From: Rhizophagus clarus
Taxonomy: Eukaryota; Glomeromycota; Glomeromycetes; Glomerales; Glomeraceae
Length of the DNA: 64,000 bases
Assembly (NCBI GenBank): GCA_015698045.1
Contig: BLAL01000257.1
Coordinates: 558,001 to 622,000, forward strand
Reading direction: 5' to 3'
A program made the position numbers and the translations under genes. The notes under the pieces were generated by a model, which had not been told where the DNA came from, made no database searches, and worked only from the letters and a program-made list of their open reading frames with translations. Positions 11,374 through 23,527 of the stretch are shown in pieces; within the stretch, counting starts at the first letter, position 1, and every line of letters starts with the position of its first letter.

Positions 11374-13479
11374 ATGTCCTGGAGAAATGATATTCGCGTT
11401 GTAGTTGGTTTAGGTAAGATGTTAATATAATCCAACAATTAAAATTCAGTTTAGATTTTAATGTATACTCATTTACCTACCTTTTATTAAGATTTTGGTA
11501 CCACATACTCGGTAAGGATCAAGTCAACCATCAAAATTCTTGGTCTATAATTTGTCTTTAAATGAAAAATATTTTTAGGGATTTGCTTATCGTCACGTAT
11601 CAGGTGGCGATAGCATTTGTACAAATGATGAATGGCCGGGAAAGTCTGGGATTTTGAAGACAAATACAGTACTCCAGTATGACTCAGAGTATAAAAATGT
11701 TGTAGAATGGGGATATCCAGCATTATCCAAACGAAAAAATAAAAATAAAGTGAGACCAGTTGAATTATTCAAATTACATTTGGGTAATTTACAAGAAAAT
11801 CTTAAACCTAAGCTTCCAGATAAACTTGGATATAAGAAGGCTATCACTGACTATCTTCGTGAAATCGGAAAGGTAAGAGTTGAATATTTTATAACAAAAA
11901 TTAAGAATTAACAAACTTTATGTAAGATATATTAATTATTTAGTTAGTTAAAGAAATAATTATGAAGAAGTGGAACGGAATTGACTTTACAGAAAATATA
12001 CTTTTTGTTCTTACTGTCCCCGCAGAATTTTCAGAAAAAGACAAGACTATAATGAGAAAATGCGCACATAAGGCAGAACTTATTGAAAGTAAATCTTCAA
12101 GAAGGCTAGAATTTACTACAGAACGTAAGTGAAAAACTAAATTTAGTAAAGAATTGAGAGAAAACACCATTTGGTTTGATATAAATCTTTTTCATAATTT
12201 TATTTACAGCTGAAGCTGCAGCACTTTATTGTATGAATAAACTACATGAACATGGTCTATCTGTAGGAAGTAGGTTCATATGTTTAAATAATCATTCATC
12301 TGATACCTTAACGAAATTAAACTATCATTAAAATTTTTAGCTACTTTTATGATTGTTGATTGTGGCGGAGGCACTGTAGATTTAACTACTCGCATGTTAA
12401 TTGATAATAAACGATTGAGTGAAATTACCGAACGTATTGGCGATTTCTGTGGAAGCACATTTATCGATAGAGAATTTATTGAGTTTTTGCGGGATAAACT
12501 TGGAACTCGTGCCATAGATAAACTAATGGAAAGTCACTATGGTCAATACCAATATATGGTTCAAGAATTTTGTGAATACGCAAAGAATCTTTTTACGGGA
12601 GATAAAGGATTTCTCTATGAACTAGACATCGAAGAAAACTCTTTATCACAATATTTAAGTGAAGAAACGAAAGAAATCATGAAAAAAAATGAATGGTTGA
12701 TATATATTAAATATAATGATATAAAAAAAATGTTTGATCCTATTGTTGATAGAATTATTCGTTTAATATATATACAACTTTCAAATAATCAAGAAACTTG
12801 TTCGGCAATGTTTTTAGTTGGAGGATTCAGTGAAAGCAAATATTTACAAAAAAAAATTAGAGACGAATTTCGACATAAAGTGAAAATTATTTCAGTCCCT
12901 GGTCAGCCCGAAGCAGCAATTGCTCGTGGTGCAGCTATATACGGATTAAGTTTAAAAAATTCCTCTAAAACAGATGAAATGAATGATTTTACATTTCCAA
13001 TTCATAAGCGTGTTTTGACATTTACTTACGGGATAAAAGTTTTAGGTGAATGGAACAAAGACATACATCCGCCTCATCGTAAAATACACGGTAATAAAAT
13101 TTATCTTTTCGATCCCTTTGTAAAGAGAGGAACACAAGTAGAAGTTGGTAAAGAATCTCCTCCAAAATCCGGTTATACTCCCCTTAACCCATCTCAAACA
13201 AGCTTAAAATTTGAATTATATAAAACTTCTAAATATGAAATAAAATATTTTGAGGAGGATGAGGATGTGGACGATGAGGATGAGGATGAGGAGGATAAAA
13301 AGAATAAAATGGAATTGGTAGGAACACTACGAATTGATCTTCCTGATATTCACTTAGCCTGTAAAAGGCCTGTTACCTTTGGATTTTATTTTGGTGACAT
13401 GGAAATTACGGCATTTGCAAGGAATGAATTCAATGGACAAAATTTCCAAACAAAATTTGAAATAGAAGAATTTAAATAA
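11374..13479 (+). CDS. HSPA12-like Hsp70, I subtype (577 aa, 6 exons)
   Basis: Exons: 11374-11413, 11492-11511, 11579-11872, 11944-12124, 12210-12269, 12341-13479 (1734 nt). The start MSWRNDIRVVVGLG and the DFGTTYS mini-exon are canonical for the cluster. DCGGGTVDLTTR starts at residue 205 and LVGGFSES near 360. The C-terminal region holds an acidic insertion (EEDEDVDDEDEDEEDKK) exactly where paralogues have the short DEPGMELVG loop. The last exon is uninterrupted, as in 3082-5173 and the 3' half of 17525-21203, and its end is nearly the same at DNA level as the latter. It is convergent with the CC gene at 13545 (65 bp, the tightest pair in the cluster). Confidence 0.87.
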
Positions 13480-13544
13480 TATTTTTTCTTTTTACCATTT
13501 TTTTAATAATTAATTTATTTAATTATATAGATGAATTCCATTTA

Positions 13545-15038
13545 TCATTTTTCGAATGATCCCGTTTCTTTAATTTCTTCGTTATATATAGGAAAAACTT
13601 TAGCGGGTGTATAAATTTGATTAGTATCTGATTTGCTTGCAATTAAAGGAAAATGACAAATATCTACAACTATTTTATCAATGTCTTCTTCATCCCATAT
13701 TCCTTCCATACGACTAGGATCTATCTTATCCTTATAATTAAACCAAATATATTGGGCGGTTGGCTCTTCAACTTTGAGTCGAAAGCAAAATAAAGTGACA
13801 ACTTTTCGAATAATATTGCCAGCCATATCTTCAATTTCTTGTTTTTTGTCAGGATCATTAATTTTGCGATATTTATCAACTTCTTTGTTTAAAATGGGTT
13901 GATATTTTTTAATAAAGTAATGAATGAAATTTTTATCTTGGTCATTAAGAACAACATTATTAAACCCTCTATTTCCAAGAGCTGCAAAAATTTGTTGACG
14001 CAATTTAATAGGAAATACTTTAGTTACATTATCAGTCCCAACACGTTCCCTTGCGAAAACTTCTGCTACCTCGATCAATTCGTTAGCTTTTCTACTCATA
14101 AAAGACTCCATTCCTCCCTTAAATTTAGAAATAGTACGATCATCAAAATATTCTTCTGCATACTCAAGAATTTGTTCGATAACATGACGTTGTATTGCTA
14201 CTCTGATTAAAGGTTTCTTTTGTTCTTTTGTAATATCTGTTTGGCTTCCATATGATTTTAGTAAATTTTGTACTTTAGGAATACTAATTTCTACGTTACC
14301 TTTACATTTGGTAATGTAATTTTCCAGAGAACGTCGTAAATCCATAATATCTTCTTTAAGTTTAACTGAATCATTTTTATTATCATCGGATAATCGATAA
14401 TTAGTCGCAGCTCCAAGAGCATACTGGTATTCAGAAGCTTCTTTCTTGAACTTAGAATTATCTTGTTTTAAATCTTGAATCTCTTTGTCTTTTTCTTGAA
14501 TCTTTTTATCTTTCTCCTCGATAACTTTTTGAATTGTTTTATCCTTTTCTTGAATCTTCTTAACAAGTTCTTGAATTTTTTTATCCTTCTCTTGAATTGC
14601 GTTGTCCTTTTCTTGAATTTTGCTATCCCTTTCTTGAATTATACCATCCCTTTCTTGAATTATACTATCTCTTTCTTGAATATTTTGGAATTCTTTATTC
14701 TGTTCTTTAAGTTTTTCAATTATTTCCTTCTGTTCTTGAATTAAATTATCCTTTACTTTAATGAAATTATCCTTTTGTTGAATTAAATTATCTTTTACTT
14801 GAATTAAGTCATCCTTTCCTTGAATCGTTTTATCTTTTTCTTGAATTATTTTATCCTTTTCTTTAATTTTTTCTTGAATTATATCATTATTTTCTTGAAT
14901 TTCTTTATATTTTTTTTGAACTTTTTCATCATTTTCCTGAATTGCACTCTCCTTTGTACTTTCTAATGATTGGGTTTTATCATCCGAATTATAAGACGTT
15001 TCGGGGTTTTTATTCTCTTTATCGAGAGAACCTGCCAT
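13545..15038 (-). CDS. CC-family protein, long heptad coiled coil (497 aa)
   Basis: The ORF is open to an upstream ATG at 15116, but a TATA-like element at 15147-15153 puts that ATG at or next to the likely transcription start. I therefore choose the ATG at 15038 (MAGSLDKENKNPETS). Residues ~40-225 are a coiled coil made almost wholly of 7-residue units such as IQEKDKT, IQGKDDL and IQVKDNL, encoded by a 21-nt repeat. The conserved CC C-terminal domain follows (YALGAATNYRLSDD, KCKGNVEIS, VAIQRHVIEQILEYAEEYFD, IRKVVTLFCFRLKVEEP, MEGIWDEEDID). It is convergent with the Hsp70 ending at 13479. A GTTACGTTAC palindrome-like site lies upstream at 15170-15179. Confidence 0.83.
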   Translation of the reverse strand: MAGSLDKENKNPETSYNSDDKTQSLESTKESAIQENDEKVQKKYKEIQENNDIIQEKIKEKDKIIQEKDKTIQGKDDLIQVKDNLIQQKDNFIKVKDNLIQEQKEIIEKLKEQNKEFQNIQERDSIIQERDGIIQERDSKIQEKDNAIQEKDKKIQELVKKIQEKDKTIQKVIEEKDKKIQEKDKEIQDLKQDNSKFKKEASEYQYALGAATNYRLSDDNKNDSVKLKEDIMDLRRSLENYITKCKGNVEISIPKVQNLLKSYGSQTDITKEQKKPLIRVAIQRHVIEQILEYAEEYFDDRTISKFKGGMESFMSRKANELIEVAEVFARERVGTDNVTKVFPIKLRQQIFAALGNRGFNNVVLNDQDKNFIHYFIKKYQPILNKEVDKYRKINDPDKKQEIEDMAGNIIRKVVTLFCFRLKVEEPTAQYIWFNYKDKIDPSRMEGIWDEEDIDKIVVDICHFPLIASKSDTNQIYTPAKVFPIYNEEIKETGSFEK

Positions 15039-15146
15039 ATTATTTGTATTTTTTTTCAATAAATAAAAAAAAATGCATCTAAAGATAACATAGGAAATCA
15101 AGCTTGTGAAAACCATAGAACTAACCTCAACCAGATAACAACCGGT

Positions 15147-15153
15147 TATATAA
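15147..15153 (-). promoter_or_regulatory. TATA-like element of CC gene 13545-15038
   Basis: Minus strand reads TATATAA, about 109 bp upstream of the chosen start, preceded by GTAACGTAAC at 15170-15179. This resembles the GTAACG core found upstream of three other CC genes. The position supports the downstream ATG. Confidence 0.45.
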
Positions 15154-15179
15154 AAAATTTAGAGAAATGTTACGTTACT

Positions 15180-16327
15180 TATTTCCTTAATTTATGTGCG
15201 TGGTTGCATGCCAATCATTTACTTATAATCTTTGAACTATAGTTGAATCAGTTCTTTCGGTCCAGTCAAAAGCAGTTTAATGATATTGGTCAGTTAGAAC
15301 AGGAAATATAATGAAATGAAATAACATTTGCTTTATCTGAGTTGGATCACAATTTCTCTAACTCGCATAGAGTAAAGTCAAATTATTGAATTCATGAATA
15401 AATACAAAACCACTCATCTTTCATGTCGTTAGGACATATAATTGTGCATGAATTAGGAATGAAAACGTCGATATAATTGTATGAAATTTTCGACATTATC
15501 ACGTACGGTACGAAACAAATATCATTTATATTCCTGAAGAACTTTATGTTAGCTGCTGCAGCGAGTCTCCAGAGATGTCCTAAATAATGATCCATTTGCA
15601 ATCTCAGTTATTTGTCTACACTATAGCATAAGATAAAATTTATTTTACTTTTTATATATATGCAGCTGATATGTATTAAAAACTCGATATAACGATAAAA
15701 TTTTATTTTCCCACTATTCCCAACCTTAATATCTATTATTTTTAAACTTGGCGTTTTAAGTTATAAGAGGCGAATTCTATCATTATACGAGAGAACATAT
15801 CAGTAAATATCACAATGATCTTTTTCAATGACCGCACACAATTTGTATTTATTTAATTGCATACCAAAATTTTTCTGAATTGTCATTTAGAATTTTGCTC
15901 ATCACATTGTGATAAATTTTTTTCACCACATAATCAATCCCTTTCATTCATTTTTGAGTTGTAATTCTTTTGAGTATTTTCGTTTTCTACAAATGCTTGA
16001 TATCTTGAAATTTCTTGCATTGCGTTTTATTTACTTAAATTTTTGAAGATCAATTGACCAATAATCTTTAAAACTTCAAAGAGTGAATTCATAAATCATT
16101 TGATTATCGTGTTGAAAATGTAGCAAGCCAAATAAAAATTTCAGTCATTATTCTAGATCATGCGATTATTATTACGGTTACAGCGTGAATTGAGCAATGC
16201 CGATGCACCACTGATGCACCGTTCTTGTAAGATTACCGGTTAAGCTTTTACCCAGAGTTGTACAATTTTCTTATGATATATCTAAATATTTTTCAGATTT
16301 TACTTTTGGAATTTAAAAACAAATATT
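15180..16327. other. spacer between divergent CC genes
   Basis: I see no gene. A short minus-strand ORF at 15392-15601 has no recognisable content. The region holds the promoters of the divergent CC genes. Confidence 0.5.
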
Positions 16328-17449
16328 ATGGAAAACTCTACTCACCAAAAAGATATCAAGATGACCGATAGTAATCCGAACCCTAATCCAGAAGGGTCTT
16401 ATGATAAGTTAATGAATGATTATAAAAAGCTAGAAAAACGACTTGAAGAACAAATTAACTTAAATAATGAAAAAGATAATGAAATTCGGGAATTAAAACG
16501 AAAAAATATTGAATTAATAGATGAAGCTTCTAAATATCAATCTGCTCTTGGAACAGCAACTAATTTACAATTATCAGACAGTGATACTAATAATCCAGTT
16601 GCGCTTAAAAGTGATATATTAAAATTGCAAGATTTTTTAGAAGATTATATTACTACATGTAAAGGAAATGTAGGAATCAATATTTTTGGAGTGCAGAAGC
16701 TTTTGAAAAAATATGGAAGTAATACAATTGTTACAATAGATGAAAAACCTTTAATTAAAGCAGTATTACAACGCCACGTTATACAACAAATTTTTACGTA
16801 TGGAGAAGAATATTTTGATTTTAATAATATGAAAAATCATGAGAAATATGGGTATGGAACCGAAACTCATTTATATAATAGAACATATGAATTAATAAGA
16901 TTAGCAAAAGCGATCGCAGAAAATCGCGATGGGGTTGATGATATAACTAAAGTACTGCCTATCAAATTACGTCAAGAAGTATTTGCAGCTCTTGGAAATA
17001 GAGGATTTAATAAAATTATTGATAATAAAGAAGCATTTCCTCATGAATTTATTAGTTATTATCAAACTGATTTAAACGAGGAAATCGCTAAGTATCGCAC
17101 ACTTAAAGATCCTGAAAAAAAGCGAGAAGTTGAAGATATGGCTGGCGAAATTATTAAAAAAGTTGTTACTTTATTTTGGTTTCGAATTAAAGTTCAAGAG
17201 CCAATTGTCATATATCGTTGGTTTAAATGCAATGATAATATTCAACCTAGTTACATGGAAGGAACATGGGAAGATACTGAAATTGATAATATAGCTGTAG
17301 ATATTTGTTACTTTCCTTTAATAGCACAAAAGTTCGATGACAAGTCAAAACGTCAAGTTTATACGCCTGCTAGAATCTTCCATAAATCTAAGCAAAACAT
17401 GCCGGAAAGAAAGAACCAACTGAAAAATCAGAATTCTGAAAATGTATAA
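16328..17449 (+). CDS. CC-family protein, short coiled coil (373 aa)
   Basis: Intronless. It begins MENSTHQKDIKMTDSNPNP; the second Met (16361) aligns with the MTDDN start of the 1782 gene and is an alternative start. A short coiled coil (residues ~25-65, KLEKRLEEQINLNNEKD) precedes the conserved domain (SALGTATNLQLSD, TCKGNVGINI, KKYGSNTIVTIDEKPLIKA, KLRQEVFAALGNRGF, EVEDMAGEIIKKVVTLFWF, YMEGTWEDTEID). It lacks the heptad repeat array. The conserved domain is closest to the copies at 39709 and 46345, although those carry long coiled coils. It is convergent with the fused double Hsp70 ending at 17525 (75 bp). Confidence 0.85.
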   Translation: MENSTHQKDIKMTDSNPNPNPEGSYDKLMNDYKKLEKRLEEQINLNNEKDNEIRELKRKNIELIDEASKYQSALGTATNLQLSDSDTNNPVALKSDILKLQDFLEDYITTCKGNVGINIFGVQKLLKKYGSNTIVTIDEKPLIKAVLQRHVIQQIFTYGEEYFDFNNMKNHEKYGYGTETHLYNRTYELIRLAKAIAENRDGVDDITKVLPIKLRQEVFAALGNRGFNKIIDNKEAFPHEFISYYQTDLNEEIAKYRTLKDPEKKREVEDMAGEIIKKVVTLFWFRIKVQEPIVIYRWFKCNDNIQPSYMEGTWEDTEIDNIAVDICYFPLIAQKFDDKSKRQVYTPARIFHKSKQNMPERKNQLKNQNSENV

Positions 17450-17524
17450 AACTAGTGATATTTATTTATTTTTAATTATAGTTTGATATTTATTAAGTTT
17501 TTAAATCCAAATTACATGAATTTA

Positions 17525-20500
17525 TTAAAGATCTTTGTGTAAATAAAATTTAGTTTGAAAATTTTGTCCATTAAGCTCATTCTCAGCAAATGCTGTAATT
17601 TCCATATCACCAAAATAAAACCCAAAGGTAACAGACCTTTTACAGGCTAAGTGAATATCAGGAAGATCAATTCGTAGTGTTCCTACTAATTCCATCCCGG
17701 GCTCATCAGGATATTTTGCACTATATTCGAGAGTTTTATATAATTCAAATCTTAAGCCCGTTTGAGATGGGTTAAGGGGCGTATAACCGCGTTTTGGAGA
17801 AGACTTTTTACCAACCTCTACTTGTGTACCTCTTTTTACAAAGGCGTCGAAAAGATAGATTTTATTGTCGTATATTTTACGATGAGGAGGATGTTCGCCT
17901 TTGTTCCATATACCCAAAACTTTTATCCCATAGGTAAACTTCAAAACACGCGTATGAATCATGGGTGCATCTAACTTAGATGCTTCAGAAAGATTCTTCA
18001 AACTTAATCCATACATAGCTGCACCGTAAACAACCGCCGATACGGGATTAGTAGGAACTGAAATGGTTTTCACTATATGTTGAAATTCTTGTTTAATTCT
18101 TTTTTGTAAATATATGTTTTCACTGAAACCTCCAACTAAAAACATTGCTGAACAAGTTTCTCTATTATTTCGACTAAATAAAAGTTGTGTATGTATCATA
18201 CGAATGATTCTTTCAATAACAGGATCAAACATTTTCTTTATGTCATCATATTTGATATCGATCACCCAATCTTTATCTTCCATGGATTTTCTAACCTCTT
18301 TACTAACATATTTTGATAAATCTGGAGCATATTCATCAATTTCAAGCTCATAACAAAACCTAGTATTATCTCCCGTAAAAGGTATTTTTACGCGTCGAAC
18401 GAATCTTCGAACCAAACGTTGATATTGACTGTAATGATTTTCTATTAATAGGTTTATAGCGCGAGTTCCCAGTCTTTCACGTAAAAGTTTAACAAATTCA
18501 TTATCAACAAATGTGCTTCCACAGAAATCTCCGATACGTTCGGTGATTTCACCTAATCGTTTATTACCGATCAACTTGCGAGTAGTTAAGTCTACAGTAC
18601 CACCGCCACAGTCAACGATCATAAAAGTCGCTAAAAATGCATTTTAAATAATCAATAATATAATCGTTAAGATATCGAATATATATTCAAACTTACTTCC
18701 TACAGTTAATAGATCATATTCTCGTAGTTTATCCATGCAATAAATTGCCGCGGCTTCAGCTGTAAATAAAATGAAATAATTACATTATTTTAATAGTACA
18801 GAAATTTTTTTTCCAATTTTCTTTTACTTACGTTCTGTGGTAAATTGTAGTTGTAACGAGACATCATCGTTAATAAGTTCCGCGTTATATGCGCATTCTC
18901 TCATTATAGCCTTTTCTTTTTCCGAATATTCAGCAGGAACGGTCAGAACCAAAAGAACATTCTCTGTAAAGTTAACTCCGTCCCAATTTTTCTTAATCGT
19001 TTCTTTAATTATCTAAAGAGTCATTCGTCAAAGCATGTAATAATTTTCTTTATATTTCTTATATGTTGCAAAAAATTAACAATTCTTTACCTTTCCAAGC
19101 TTATAAAGATAATCGGTAATCGCCTTTCTATAGTCAACTGGAAGTCTAGGTTTAAGGTTTTCTTGTAAATTACCCAAATGTAATTTAAATAATTCTACTG
19201 GTTTCGTTTCATTTGAATTTTGTTCAGAATATCCCCATTGTCCAATATTAGCGATATTTACGAAATTACGATCATATTGAAGTATCGTATTTATCTTCGG
19301 GCCCACTTCTCTTGGAGGCCATTTTGTGTTTATAAAAATATTGCCGTCTGAAATATGACAACAAGCGAATCCCTGCAAAGAAAGAAAAAAAAAATTCTAG
19401 ACACTCTGCAAGAATCTTAATCATATTTACTACTTACTGAATAAGTGGTACCAAAATCTAAGTGAAAAAAAAAAAAAATCAAAAAAAATGAAAAGATATA
19501 AATTTCTCAGCAGAATAAATCGCAAAAATACCTAAACCAATTATTACACGAATATCGGACGTTTTCTCACGATTTATTATCGTTTCCGCTCGGAGGCCAA
19601 ATTGAACTCCACCCTTTACAACAGCAATCATAGGTTGCGGTGGCACAGAAATATTTGGTACAATTTTGTTAAATTCTTTCTTAATTCTGGCTTGTAAATA
19701 TCCAGATTCACTAAATCCACCGACCAACATAATGGCCAAACATTTTTTATTTTGTAATTGAGCTAATTGTTCTGCTATCAAATATATAATTTTTGCTATA
19801 CAATGATCAAACATCCCTTTAATATCATCAAATTCAACATATATTGACCAATTAGCTTCTCTTAATAACTGTTTTTCTTTTCCCTCTTTGATAATATCTT
19901 TTAACCAAGGATATTCATCCAAATCTATTTCATAAGGTTGAAAATTTGATCTCTCTCCTGTAAAAGGAATTTTTGCGCGTCTACAAAATTTTTGCACCAT
20001 ATATTGCAATGCATTATAATGCTCTTTTTCTAATAATTCAATAGTAGGACTCCCTAATTTACGGCGAAGAAACCCTATAAATTCTTTGTCTACAAAGCTT
20101 GATCCATAACTTCCACCTGTAGGACTTGTTATTTTACGTAACTTGTTATTGGCCAATAACTCATGACATGTTAAATCCACTGTACCACCACCACAATCTA
20201 CAACCATAAATGAATCTGTAATAACAGCATTTATGAGAATTATTTATTAGATAACAACAAATATATTTATTCAAATAACAACGTGCGTACAAACCTCCGG
20301 GTTTCAAACTATGTGATTTTTCCGAAGGACTCAAGCAATATATTGCAGCGGCCTCAGCTAATTGATATAAAAATTAATACTTATGACTGCCTTTTTCTTC
20401 TACGAAGAAAACCTTGTCACTTACGTTCCGTTATAAATATTAGATTTCTACTATTCTTTTCTCTAGTTAATCCTGCATTAAAAGCACAACCACGCATTAC

Positions 20501-21203
20501 AGCAATTGCGTGATCATTGAATCCTGCTGGTATCTTGAATAAAATGAATTAGACAAGTCAAATTACAAACACCAAATTAGATATAAGTTCTACATACCAT
20601 AAGTACAATTAATACTTTACTATAAAAATCCAAATTTTGCCAATGGCCATCTACTTTTTTTTTAATCATTTCGCCCAATTCTTTCAAATAATCCGAAATA
20701 ACCTTTCTGTAGTCCAATTTATCTGGAAAAAAAGGTTTTTCACCTAATAAAAATAATTTAAATAATTCTACGGGCCTAGACTTATCAACATTCCTCCTTC
20801 TCCTCGATGGTCTTTCAGGTAAGGCGTCAAATCCCCAAGACTTTATAGTAGAGTATGATTCGTCCTCATATTTTATAATTGTTGGAGTTTTAAAGTCTAA
20901 AGAACTTCCCCAATTTTTTTCCACTGTTATCTCTTTTGGGTTGGATTTGTGAGCATAGGCGTATCCCTAAATATTAATTAAATGCACAAAAAGCTGAACT
21001 ACTTAAACTTTAATCAAGAATAATTTAATTAGAACACTTACGGAAAATGTTGTACCAAAATCTATTATAAAGATTTATTCGAGTAAAAATAAAGTATAAG
21101 CGTAGAAACGATATTATTAATAAGGCAGACAACTCGACTAACCAAAATAATCGAACATACCAATTGCGACAACTACTCTAATGTCATCTTTTAACGAAGA
21201 CAT
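17525..21203 (-). CDS. tandem double Hsp70: two HSPA12-like NBDs fused in frame (979 aa predicted)
   Basis: Exons: 21161-21203, 21042-21061, 20598-20966, 20425-20533, 20295-20357, 19532-20215, 19438-19457, 19091-19372, 18832-19012, 18697-18759, 17525-18630 (2940 nt, 980 codons with stop). The first half is a V-subtype NBD: start MSSLKDDIRVVVAIG, DFGTTFS, DCGGGTVDLT at ~208, LVGGFSES. Where its C-terminal exon should begin, the ORF runs from FGLRAETIINR straight into EKTSDIRVIIGLG, the exon-1 sequence of a second Hsp70 lacking its own ATG. A 74-bp intron then leads to DFGTTYS (~430), DCGGGTVDLTTR (~618), LVGGFSEN and a full I-subtype C-terminus. If spliced this way, it makes one polypeptide with two ATPase domains and one C-terminal domain. 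Two separate genes, the second broken, is the alternative. It is convergent with the CC gene at 16328. Confidence 0.72.
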
Positions 21204-21699
21204 TAATGAAAATAGCTTAAAAATTAATAGAAAAGGTCTAATAACAAAGGAAAAACAAGATTGTTAAATGATGTACTGCAGATCGCCTTATTTTCAACGT
21301 AAACACGTGAGGTTTCAATTTCCCTGTTTTGAAACCATAACCCAGTTATTCGCCTATAATGCTTAGTTAGAGGTTAACGATATTTTATTGGTTTGCTAAA
21401 ACAATAAAATAGATAAATTGTTTATGAATGTAATTGATGTGATTATTTTTACACGACTTACTGTTCAAATTCAATATGTAAAATACTAATCTGGATGTAC
21501 TATTATTGTATTACTAAAAATTATGCTCTAGAACTTCATTTCGGTACAGGATTTTAATGATCATAAATTATTAAGTAAATAGTGTTTCACGTTACAGCAT
21601 CGAATGAATTTAATAGACCAATTTTTCAAATTTAAATTAAAAGATCCTACTAATATAATAATAAACTGATATATACGTATACAGAATACCTAATCAAAG
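21204..21699. other. AT-rich spacer
   Basis: No gene or repeat recognised. It separates the 5' end of the fused Hsp70 from a decayed CC gene. Confidence 0.45.
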
Positions 21700-23264
21700 C
21701 TATAACTGTACATGAAAGACTTTAGCAGGCGCATAAATTTGATTAGCATCTGATTTGTTTGCAATTAAAGGAAAATAACAAATATCTACAACTATATTAT
21801 CAATGTCTTCATCATCTCATATTCCTTCCATGCGACTAGGATCTATTTTGTCCTTATAATTAAACCAAATATATTCAGCGATTTGTTCTTGAACTTTGAG
21901 TCGAAAGCAAATAAAGTGACAACTTTTCGAATGATGTCACCAGCCATATCTTCAATTTCTTGTTTTTCTCGAGATCTTTAAGTTTGCGATATTTATCAAT
22001 TTCATTGTTTAATAAAGTTATGAAGAAAGATTTGGCTATTACTAGTAATGACATTGTTAAACCCTCTGTTTCCAAGAGTTGCATAAATTTGTTGATGTAA
22101 TTTAGTAGGAAATACTTTGGTTACGTCATCAGTCCCATCGCGTTCCTTTGCAAAAACTTCTGCTACCTCTGTCAATATGTTAGCTTTTCTATACATAAAA
22201 GATTCCATTCCTCCCTTAAATTTAGAAGTAGTACGATCATCAAAATATTCTTTTGCATACTCAAGAATTGCTTCGATAACATTGCTACTCTGATTAAAGG
22301 TTTCTTTTGATCTTTAATAATATCTGTTTGGCTCTCATATAACTTTAATAAAGTTTGTACTTTGGGAATACTAATTTCTACGCCACCTTTACATTTGGTA
22401 ATGTAATTTTCCAGAGAGTATCGTAAATCCATAATATTCTCTTTAAGTTTAACTAAATCATTTTTATCATCATCCGATAACCGAGAATTGGTTGCAGTTC
22501 CAAGAGTATACTGTATTCAGAAGCTCCTTTCTTGAGCTTAGAATTATCTTCTAAATATTGAATCTTTTTATCTTTTTCTTGAATTTTATTATCTTCCCCA
22601 ACAATTTTTTGGATTTTGCTATTTTTCTCCTGAATTATTTTATCCTTTTCTTGAATCTTCTTTTAATAAGTTCTTGAATTTTTTTATCCTTATCTTGAAT
22701 CGCGTTATCCTTTTCTTGAATTATGCTATCCTTTTCTTGAATATTCTGAATTTCTTTATCCTGTTCTTGATTTAGGTTATCCTTTCCTTCAATTAAATTA
22801 TCCTTCTGCTGAATTAAAATATCCTTTTCTTGAATTTCTTTATCTTGTTCTTGAATTGTTTCATCTTTTTCTCGAATTAAGTTGTCAATTGCTTGAATTT
22901 TTATGTCTTTTTCTTGGATTACATTATTTTTTTTCTTCTAATGTTTCTACTAATAATTTGATAAACTTAGAGTAATGATCATTTAAGTCTCCAATTTTTT
23001 TTTCAGCCCTTGCTTTTCACCTAAAATATTATTAATATTAAAATATTATTAATATTATAAAATTATTCTGTAAATTTTCACAATATTTTCCTAAACTTTC
23101 GTATTTATTCTTCAATTGATGACAAAGCGCTTCAGAAAATTTTAATTTCTCATTAAGTTTTTCGTTAAGTTTTATTTCTTCATATATAGGATCATTTATA
23201 ATATTGATTGATAATCTGTAACATCTGTAATGGAGTATACTACTTCAGATGATTCTTGTGCCAT
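21700..23264 (-). pseudogene. decayed CC-family gene with heptad array
   Basis: Minus-strand reading begins MAQESSE (start codon at 23264), resembling the MEQESS starts at 35094 and 39709. It then gives the 21-nt heptad repeats (IQEKD... units, 22560-22900) and a C-terminal domain close to that of 13545-15038. The C-terminal domain is split over at least three frames (22172-22432, 22002-22208, 21875-22084), and the GIWDEED block has a stop in place of Trp. A low-complexity ATTATTAAT duplication sits near 23030. The parent is best explained as a chimera or intermediate of the two CC subgroups. It is not expected to make a full protein. Confidence 0.8.
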
Positions 23265-23527
23265 AATAATTTGTCCTTTTTAAGGAGAAAAAACAAAGTT
23301 GAAAGAAAAAAAAAATAAATTCATTCTTTAAATAACTTGATTGTCCTACATATTGGATTCCATGATTAGAAGTTTGTACTCAATTGCGGATCAGCAGTGC
23401 TTAGCAAAAAACGATTGAATAGACAAAATGATTTACGAGTAACTAAAGTCCGAACAGAAATTTAAAAAAAATGATACACCTAAAATAGAAAGCCTTTCCT
23501 AGCTTCAGTAAACGATATATAAAAGTA

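Noticed and set aside
14475-14744. Hydrophobic ORFs antisense to heptad arrays (also 40138-40536, 46738-46965, 35550-35741)
   Set aside because: Each mirrors the IQEKD repeat on the opposite strand; no independent coding signal.
15039-15116. N-terminal extension MVFTSLISYVIFRCIFFYLL on the CC protein, which resembles a signal anchor
   Set aside because: The TATA-like element places transcription start at or next to this ATG; paralogues start at the equivalent of the downstream Met, so it is more likely leader sequence.
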